8,096 nucleotides of DNA from Pseudomonadota bacterium (GTDB lineage: Bacteria > Pseudomonadota > Gammaproteobacteria > Steroidobacterales > Steroidobacteraceae). Positions 1-5,835 of this stretch are shown in pieces. The stretch lies in NCBI GenBank assembly GCA_018241455.1, contig JAFEDW010000082.1, forward strand, positions 1 to 8,096. Direction: 5' to 3'. The translations under genes and the position numbers were made by a program. The first letter of the stretch is position 1. Every line of letters starts with the position of its first letter. Below the pieces are notes generated by a model. It did not search any database. It was not told where the DNA came from and saw only the letters and a program-made list of their open reading frames with translations.

Positions 1-32
1 TCCATTGGGCTCGGTCTCCGTAGTGTGCGAAT

Positions 33-1370
33 TCAGATCAGCGATGACAGCGCGAGGATCATCGGCAACGCAAGCACCGCGATCAAGGTCTCCATCAGCG
101 TCCAGGTGAGCAGCGTCTCGCCGATGCTGAGCTTGAAGTATTCCTTCACCAGCCAGAAGCCCGCATCGTTCACGTGCGAGAGCATCAGCGATCCGGCGCC
201 GGTGGCCAGCACCAGCAGCTCGCGGCTGACACCGGGATAAAGCGGCAGGAGCGGTGCGATCAGGCCCGAGCCGGTGATGACCGCCACCGTGGCCGAGCCG
301 GTGACGATGCGCACCGCGCCGGCGGCCATCCAGGCGAGCAGCAGCGGGGAGGCGCCGTGTTCCGCGGCCATGCGGCCGATCACGTCGCCGACGCCGGTCG
401 CGATGAACACCTGCTTGAAGCCGCCGCCGGCGCCGATGATCAGGATGATCGATGCCATCGGCCGCAGGCACTCATCCAGCAGTTGCATGACGCGCTGGCG
501 CCCCAAGCCGCTGCGCGCGCCGAGCGTGTAGAGCGACAGCAGCAGCGCCAGCAACAGCGCGACGATCGGATGGCCGAGCCAGTCGGCGATCGTGCGCAGC
601 AACGCGCCCGCGGGGCAGAACGCGTCGGCGGCCGAGCGCAGCAGCATCAGCAGCGCCGGCAGCAGGATGGTCGCGATCGTGATGCCGAACCCGGGCCGAT
701 GTGCCGGCTCGACGAGTGCCGGGCCCACGGCATCGCGACCCAAGCGGCCGGGCACCAGGCGTGAAATCAGGCTGCCAAACACTGGCCCGGCCAGCACCGC
801 GACCGGGATCGCGACGATCAGCCCGTACAGCATGGTCTTGCCCATGTCCGCGCCGTAGGCCAGTACCGATACGGTCGGCCCGGGATGCGGCGGCACCAGG
901 CCGTGCAGCACCGACAGGCCGGCGAGCAACGCCATGCCCACCTTGATCGGCGCCACGCCGACGCGCGCTGCGACGACGAACACCAGCGGCACCAGCAGCA
1001 CGAAGCCGATCTCGAAGAACAGCGGGATGCCGACGAGGAAGGCCGCGCACAGGATCGCCCAATGCACGCGTTGCGGACCGAAGCGATCGACCAGCGTGTG
1101 CGCCACGCGATCGGCGCCACCCGAGGCAGTGAGCAGCCGCCCCAGCATCGCACCCAGTGCCAGCACCAGCGCGACGAAGCCGAGCACGTCGCCGACGCCT
1201 TTCTGCAGCGCCGCCAGCAGTGACTCGACCGGCATGGCCGAGAGCAGGCCCAGGAACAGCGAGGCCAGCAGCAAGGCAAGGAAGGCGTGCAGCCGCAGCC
1301 CCGAGACCAGCACGACGAGGAACGCGACCGCCGCCGCGACGTTCAGCAGCAGCTGCGTATCGTGGGTCAT
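33..1370 (-). CDS. gntT: GntP-family gluconate:H+ symporter
   Basis: Inner-membrane permease of the GntP family, which imports gluconate and related sugar acids with protons. The 445-residue product matches the family's usual length of about 440 and is hydrophobic almost throughout, consistent with 12 or more membrane segments. Family signatures are spread along it: GIPLFFEIGFVLLVPLVF (114-131), LVPPHPGP (158-165), ADMGKTMLYG (174-183), IIGAGGGFKQV (311-321), VTGSATVAV (356-364) and SHVNDAGFWLVKEYF (398-412). I chose the ATG at 1370 because it overlaps the gntK stop as ATGA, the usual sign of translational coupling; an in-frame ATG at 1385 would add MAAAR. No good Shine-Dalgarno precedes either. 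It is the last gene of the five-gene operon, directly after gluconokinase, which supports gluconate over ketogluconate, idonate or fructuronate. The sequence resembles E. coli GntT most among paralogues I can recall, but the exact symbol is uncertain. Confidence 0.93.
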   Translation of the reverse strand: MTHDTQLLLNVAAAVAFLVVLVSGLRLHAFLALLLASLFLGLLSAMPVESLLAALQKGVGDVLGFVALVLALGAMLGRLLTASGGADRVAHTLVDRFGPQRVHWAILCAAFLVGIPLFFEIGFVLLVPLVFVVAARVGVAPIKVGMALLAGLSVLHGLVPPHPGPTVSVLAYGADMGKTMLYGLIVAIPVAVLAGPVFGSLISRLVPGRLGRDAVGPALVEPAHRPGFGITIATILLPALLMLLRSAADAFCPAGALLRTIADWLGHPIVALLLALLLSLYTLGARSGLGRQRVMQLLDECLRPMASIILIIGAGGGFKQVFIATGVGDVIGRMAAEHGASPLLLAWMAAGAVRIVTGSATVAVITGSGLIAPLLPLYPGVSRELLVLATGAGSLMLSHVNDAGFWLVKEYFKLSIGETLLTWTLMETLIAVLALPMILALSSLI

Positions 1371-1870
1371 GCGGGCTGCAGCCATGCGGCGAGCGTCGCC
1401 AGCAGTTCATCGATCGGACGCGCGGCGTCGAGGATGAGCGTGTGCGGCTCGTCCACCGGGCGCTCGAGCGTGCGGAACTGGCTGTCGACCAGCGTCACCG
1501 GCATGTAATGCGTGGGGCGCTGCGCGACGCGCTCCATTGCCAGCGGCTGCGGGACATCCAGCAGCACGACGTGCAGGCCGGGAATGCCGGCGCGCAGGCG
1601 CTCGCGGTAACTGCGCTTGAGCGCGGAGCAGGCCAGCACCGGCGCCGGCGGCCCGGCGTGCGCGCGCATCTCGGCCACCAGGCGGTCGAGCCAGCCCGCG
1701 CGATCCGCATCCCCGAGTGCGATGCCGGCGCGCATCTTCGCCACGTTGGCCGGCGCATGGAACTGGTCCGCTTCGATGAACGGTGCCTGGCAGCGCCGCG
1801 CCCAGGCTTCAGCCAGCGTGCTCTTGCCGCTTCCACTAACGCCCGCGACCAGCAGCGGATATGGGTTCAT
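1367..1870 (-). CDS. gntK: Gluconokinase
   Basis: Cytoplasmic P-loop kinase that converts gluconate plus ATP to 6-phosphogluconate, feeding the Entner-Doudoroff or pentose phosphate pathway. The 167-residue product has the normal size for thermoresistant-type gluconokinase. Visible marks are the Walker A loop GVSGSGKST (10-18), the segment FIEADQFHAPANVAKM (31-46) at the substrate side, CSALKRSYRE (81-90), typical of the family's phosphate- and sugar-binding region, and HYMPVTLVDSQFRTLERP (121-138). The reading frame extends upstream to 1939, but the P-loop begins only a few residues after the ATG at 1870, as in known GntK proteins, so the longer form is unlikely. It starts 8 bp after the stop of the ceramidase-family gene and its stop overlaps the permease start by 4 bp. 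No strong Shine-Dalgarno is visible, so it is probably translated by coupling. Confidence 0.95.
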   Translation of the reverse strand: MNPYPLLVAGVSGSGKSTLAEAWARRCQAPFIEADQFHAPANVAKMRAGIALGDADRAGWLDRLVAEMRAHAGPPAPVLACSALKRSYRERLRAGIPGLHVVLLDVPQPLAMERVAQRPTHYMPVTLVDSQFRTLERPVDEPHTLILDAARPIDELLATLAAWLQPA

Positions 1871-1878
1871 GCCGCATG

Positions 1879-3198
1879 TTACTGCGCCGCGGGCCCGAGC
1901 AGCCGCAGCGCGCCATCGACGATCGAGCGTTCGACGCAACCGGGCGCGAACGAAGACTTGCTGACCTCGAAGGTGTTGCCGCGCGCGTACATGGCCTCAT
2001 CGGGCAGGTAACCGGAGTAGCCGTTGGCCAGCGTCAGCGTGACGAGTTGCGACTGGCGCTGGCCGAGCCGCTCGCGCAAGTGGCGATCGATCAGCGTGGT
2101 CACTTCACCCGAGACGCCGATCAGTTCCACCGGTCCGATGCCGAGCCGTGACACGCGCACCGAGCGGGTCTGCGGCTCTTGCGTTGTTGCAGCATCCGGC
2201 CTGGTCGCGCACTGGATGACCGACTGCGCAGCGTGGAGCGGCGCGGTGACCTCCTGCGGTGCGAGGCGATCGGTGACGCGGATGATCTCCAGCGCCAGCG
2301 CCTGGCCGAGTCGCTGCGTGAGCGTGAATCCGGCCGCCTGCAGGTCGGTCAGCTGCACCTTGCCATCGCTCCCGGGCTCCGCGTGGATCGACATCATGAT
2401 CGGGTTCTGGTCACCCGCCGCGCCGCTGGTCCAGAAGGCCTGCGTGCGTTGCGCCGCGTAGTGCTCATCGACGAAGCGGTCGGCCACGCCCGGGATATCG
2501 GCGCTGACCAGCGCCGCATGCGCGCCGGCGGTGTCTGAGCTGTAGAGCGTCACGGCATGCACGGCGTAGTTCGCCAGGATCGCGAGCGGACTGCCGTCGT
2601 CGCGGAAGAATCCGACCACGCGCACGGTCTTGTCCGAGGCGCCTTCCGGATCCTGGCCGAGGATGAAGCCGCCCGGCACGGCCTCGTCGCGATTCATGTT
2701 GACGTAGGCCGCACCGCTCCCGGCGCCGACACGCACCGGCTCGAGCCGCGCTTGCGCCTGGCCAATCGCCTCCAGCACACCCCGCGTGACGACCTCCGCA
2801 TAGCCGTTGTCCATCGACCACGGGACGGTGTGCACGTGCGTCGCGACGAGCAACACATGGTTGCGATCGATGCCGAAGTCAGCCGCGATGTGCGTCAGCA
2901 ACGCCTCGCAGAAATCATCCGGCAACATGATCACATCCGCGACGACGATGAGCGCCTTCGAGCCGCGGCCCTGCAGCACCAGCGCGCGTGCATACAGCGA
3001 ATCGTGCACGCCGACCAGCGGCGAATCATTGTTGTTGCGGATCGGGAATTGCGACGGCAGCGGATCGATCAGCGCCTTGCCGGTGCCGGCCAGCAGGCCG
3101 TCCGCGGCCGCCGCCGCGGCGTTGGCGGTCGTCGCAGCCTGCGCGGTCAACAGCAACGCCGCTGCGAACACGCACCGCGAACGTGTCAGCACGCGCAC
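1879..3198 (-). CDS. Secreted neutral/alkaline ceramidase-family hydrolase
   Basis: The 439-residue protein belongs to the neutral/alkaline non-lysosomal ceramidase N-terminal domain family (Pfam Ceramidase_alk). These are zinc amidases, the best known of which split ceramide into sphingosine and fatty acid. An N-terminal signal peptide (residues 1-27, ending TANA) predicts export. Candidate zinc ligands in family order are THVH (His121/His123), NYAVH (His214), SGEVTT (Glu365) and the NGYSGY segment (Tyr394/Tyr397); SGAAGDQNP (258-266) matches the catalytic serine/glycine-rich loop. It is shorter than classical bacterial neutral ceramidase (about 650-670 residues): the Ig-like C-terminal domain is absent, as in many uncharacterised bacterial homologues. 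It starts with GTG, with a single base between the preceding TGA and this codon; a second in-frame GTG lies at 3192. The family call is firm. The true substrate is unknown, and the glucan-operon context makes a lipid or an N-acyl sugar equally open. Confidence 0.88.
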   Translation of the reverse strand: MRVLTRSRCVFAAALLLTAQAATTANAAAAAADGLLAGTGKALIDPLPSQFPIRNNNDSPLVGVHDSLYARALVLQGRGSKALIVVADVIMLPDDFCEALLTHIAADFGIDRNHVLLVATHVHTVPWSMDNGYAEVVTRGVLEAIGQAQARLEPVRVGAGSGAAYVNMNRDEAVPGGFILGQDPEGASDKTVRVVGFFRDDGSPLAILANYAVHAVTLYSSDTAGAHAALVSADIPGVADRFVDEHYAAQRTQAFWTSGAAGDQNPIMMSIHAEPGSDGKVQLTDLQAAGFTLTQRLGQALALEIIRVTDRLAPQEVTAPLHAAQSVIQCATRPDAATTQEPQTRSVRVSRLGIGPVELIGVSGEVTTLIDRHLRERLGQRQSQLVTLTLANGYSGYLPDEAMYARGNTFEVSKSSFAPGCVERSIVDGALRLLGPAAQ

Positions 3199-3199
3199 G

Positions 3200-4668
3200 T
3201 CACACCACGCGATTCGCCGCCGCGACCTTGGCGTACCAATAGGCGGAATCCTTCATCGTGCGGCGCTGCTGGTGGTCGAAGTCCACGTAGGTGAGGCCGA
3301 AGCGTTGCGTGTAGCCCTGCGCCCATTCGAAGTTGTCCATCAGGCTCCAGCAATGATAGCCGCGCACCGGCACGCCGTCGTTGATCGCGCGCGACAGCGC
3401 CAGCAAGTGCGCGCGCAGGTACGCGATGCGCTTCGGGTCATGGATATGGCCCTCGGCATCGGGCTTGTTGTTGTAGGCCGCGCCGTTCTCGGTGATCTCG
3501 ATCGGACGCGAGCCGGTGACCCGCTGCATGTCCTTCAGGATGTCGTAGAAACCCTGCGGGTAGATATCCCAGCCGAAGTCGGTCTTCTCATCGGGCCCGG
3601 CCGCCCAGTCGACCGTGACGTCGAGGCCCGGCACGCCGCTGTTCTGCGCCGACGCGGCGACGCGCGTCTGCGAGTAGTAGTTCAGCCCGACGAAATCGAG
3701 GTCGGCGCGCATCACTTGCTCATCGCCGGCGCGCCAGCCTAGCAACGCTTCCTGCTCGAGCGCGGGCAATACGCCGTCCGGGTATTTGCCGGTCAGCGCC
3801 GGCACGATGAACCAGAGGTTGGAGAGCTTGGCCATCTGCTCGGCGGCGGCGCGATCGGCCGGCGAATCGGTCGCGGGGATGTGCGGCGACACATCGTAGA
3901 CGCTGCCCACCTTGAGCCGCGCATTGGCGGCCTTCAGCGCGCGATAGCCCAAACCATGTGCGAGGTTGACGGTGTGTGTCGATTTCAGGAACGCGAGCGC
4001 GTCCTTGCGGCCGGGCGCGAACACGCCTTGCCAGTAGCTGAGTTGCGTGAACGCCTTGGGTTCGTTGAACAGGCTCCAGTGCCCGATGCGATCGCCGAGC
4101 GCGCGGCCCATGATCGTCGCGTAGTCGGCGAAGCGCGCCGCCGTGTCGCGGTTGGGCCAGCCGCCGCGGTCTTCCAGGTCCTGTGGCAGATCCCAGTGGT
4201 ACAGCGTCGGCAACGGACGGATGCCCGCCTCGAGCAGCGCATCGGTCAGGCGATCATAGTAGCCGAGGCCGCGCGTGTTGGCGGGGCCGGTGCCGTCAGC
4301 CTGGATGCGCGTCCACGCGATCGAGAAGCGGTACGACTTCAGGTTCATCGCGCGCAGCAGCGCGATGTCGTCCTTGTAGCGGTGATAGCTGTCGCAGGCG
4401 ACGTTGCCGGTGTCGCCATTCTTGATCTTGCCCGGCGCGAGCACGAAGCGATCCCAGTTCGATTCGCCCTTGCCGTCTTCACGGTAGGCGCCCTCGACCT
4501 GGTAGGCGGCGGTGGCCGCGCCCCACAGGAATCCCGGCGGGAATTCGCCCGGTTGCAGCGTGCCCGTGTCGCCGGTGGCGCGCGCCCATCGTGGCAGCAG
4601 TGCGGCGCCAGCCAGCGCCGTGCCGAGTTGCAGGACCTGGCGGCGATCCATCATGGCTTGTTTCCCCT

Positions 4669-4672
<4 letters not shown>
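3200..4672 (-). CDS. GH1 beta-glucosidase with Tat signal
   Basis: Retaining glycoside hydrolase of family 1, expected to remove glucose from the non-reducing end of beta-gluco-oligosaccharides such as laminaribiose or cellobiose. The TIM-barrel domain covers about residues 43-485 of 490. Landmarks are FLWGAATAAYQVEGA (48-62), the acid/base glutamate in FNEPK (Glu204), the nucleophile in ITENG (Glu395), and CWSLMDNFEW (441-450) for sugar binding. The N terminus carries a twin-arginine motif, DRRQVLQ, then a hydrophobic stretch and an ARA cleavage site near residue 32, so a folded periplasmic enzyme is predicted. Start choice: the ATG at 4672 overlaps the GH16 stop as ATGA, but an AAGGGG Shine-Dalgarno lies 9 nt before an in-frame ATG at 4654, which would give 484 residues. 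Either start keeps the Tat signal. Activity on beta-galactosides or beta-fucosides cannot be excluded. Confidence 0.95.
4664..4669 (-). promoter_or_regulatory. Shine-Dalgarno favouring the internal GH1 start
   Basis: AAGGGG on the minus strand, 9 nt before the ATG at 4654 (and 12 nt before a second ATG at 4651). The first possible ATG at 4672 has no comparable site. This is the best ribosome-binding match inside the operon and suggests the glucosidase is made partly or wholly from 4654. Confidence 0.5.
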
Positions 4673-5586
<914 letters not shown>

Positions 5587-5592
5587 GGCCGG

Positions 5593-5621
5593 ATGCTATT
5601 TTTGCAGGCGTTGTTTTGCAA
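5593..5621 (-). promoter_or_regulatory. Candidate promoter of the glucanase-gluconate operon
   Basis: On the minus strand, TTGCAA (5621-5616, 4/6 to the -35 consensus) is followed after exactly 17 bp by TAGCAT (5598-5593, 4/6 to TATAAT). Only six bases separate the -10 from the GTG start of the GH16 gene, so the expected transcription start falls on or beside that codon. The -35 overlaps the LacI-type palindrome at 5617-5630, which would let a bound repressor block RNA polymerase. The prediction comes from spacing and consensus only. Confidence 0.45.
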
Positions 5622-5630
5622 GCGGTTTCA
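5617..5630. promoter_or_regulatory. LacI-type operator, copy 1 (imperfect)
   Basis: TGCAAGCGGTTTCA is a palindrome with a central CG and one mismatched arm position. It shares the eleven bases AAGCGGTTTCA with the perfect copy at 5741-5754. Even-spaced palindromes with a central CG are the usual form of LacI-family operators. It overlaps the candidate minus-strand -35. No regulator gene lies in the window. Confidence 0.55.
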
Positions 5631-5675
5631 GGATTCGCCTCGGCGGCCGGCTTCGAGCCTGATCGCCCGGCCAAT

Positions 5676-5687
5676 GCATACGAATGC
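5676..5687. repeat. Small palindrome upstream of the receptor promoter
   Basis: GCATACGAATGC pairs at five of six positions around a central CG. The same stretch also contains AATGC twice, 10 bp apart (5673-5677 and 5683-5687), one helical turn. It is centred roughly 50 bp before the predicted receptor transcription start, where an activator might bind. It is short enough to be chance. Confidence 0.25.
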
Positions 5688-5695
5688 GATTTTTC

Positions 5696-5725
5696 TTGAC
5701 ATTGTCGGTTTCGGCGGAGCACTAT
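5696..5725 (+). promoter_or_regulatory. Candidate promoter of the TonB-dependent receptor
   Basis: A perfect TTGACA (5696-5701) is followed after 18 bp by CACTAT (5720-5725, 3/6 to TATAAT). The predicted start near 5732 leaves a leader of about 100 nt before the GTG at 5836. The perfect LacI-type palindrome lies at about +10 to +23, a classical blocking position. The weak -10 makes the exact position tentative. Confidence 0.45.
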
Positions 5726-5740
5726 CGGCCCGGACGCACA

Positions 5741-5754
5741 TGAAAGCGGTTTCA
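5741..5754. promoter_or_regulatory. LacI-type operator, copy 2 (perfect arms)
   Basis: TGAAAGCGGTTTCA has perfect five-base arms (TGAAA/TTTCA) and a central CG. It repeats the core of the site at 5617-5630 in the same orientation, 124 bp away. It lies just downstream of the predicted receptor transcription start. The pair points to one regulator controlling both the receptor and the operon. Confidence 0.6.
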
Positions 5755-5761
5755 GAAACCG
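5747..5761. repeat. Second inverted repeat overlapping operator copy 2
   Basis: CGGTTTC, one base, then GAAACCG form a perfect 7-bp inverted repeat that shares its left arm with the operator at 5741-5754. The region therefore holds three alternating half-sites (GAAAGC, GGTTTC, GAAACC). It may be a second binding register, or simply an additional half-site. Confidence 0.45.
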
Positions 5762-5822
5762 ATTACACCAAGCCGGGTATCAGGACTGGGTAACGGCAAC
5801 CGTCAACGTATTCGCGGCATCT

Positions 5823-5828
5823 GGGGGA
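5823..5828 (+). promoter_or_regulatory. Shine-Dalgarno deciding the receptor start
   Basis: GGGGGA lies 7 nt before GTG 5836, a good spacing. An in-frame TAA at 5791 rules out starts further upstream. The site supports the long N-terminal form of the receptor over a start at GTG 5932. Confidence 0.55.
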
Positions 5829-5835
5829 TTTACAA

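Noticed and set aside
1..32. A transcription terminator after the permease stop.
   Set aside because: Only 32 bases are available and they show no stem-loop with a T-run; any terminator would lie outside the window.
1371..1385. A longer permease start at ATG 1385.
   Set aside because: It only adds MAAAR and deepens the overlap with gntK; the ATGA junction at 1370 is the more usual coupled start.
472..1410. A 312-codon minus-strand frame overlapping the permease and the end of gntK.
   Set aside because: Its translation is arginine-, alanine- and glycine-rich, the pattern of an out-of-frame reading of the permease, which is an excellent family match in its own frame.
1871..1939. A longer gluconokinase start at 1939.
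   Set aside because: It would add 23 Arg/Ala-rich residues before the P-loop and overlap the ceramidase-family gene by about 60 bp; family members begin a few residues before the P-loop.
1157..2011. A 284-codon plus-strand frame across permease, gntK and the end of the ceramidase-family gene.
   Set aside because: It is antisense to three well-supported genes, rich in Arg/Ala/Pro, and without recognisable domains.
2557..3742. Plus-strand frames of 245 and 311 codons opposite the ceramidase-family and GH1 genes.
   Set aside because: Both are shadow frames: no signal, motif or plausible start context, and they overlap each other.
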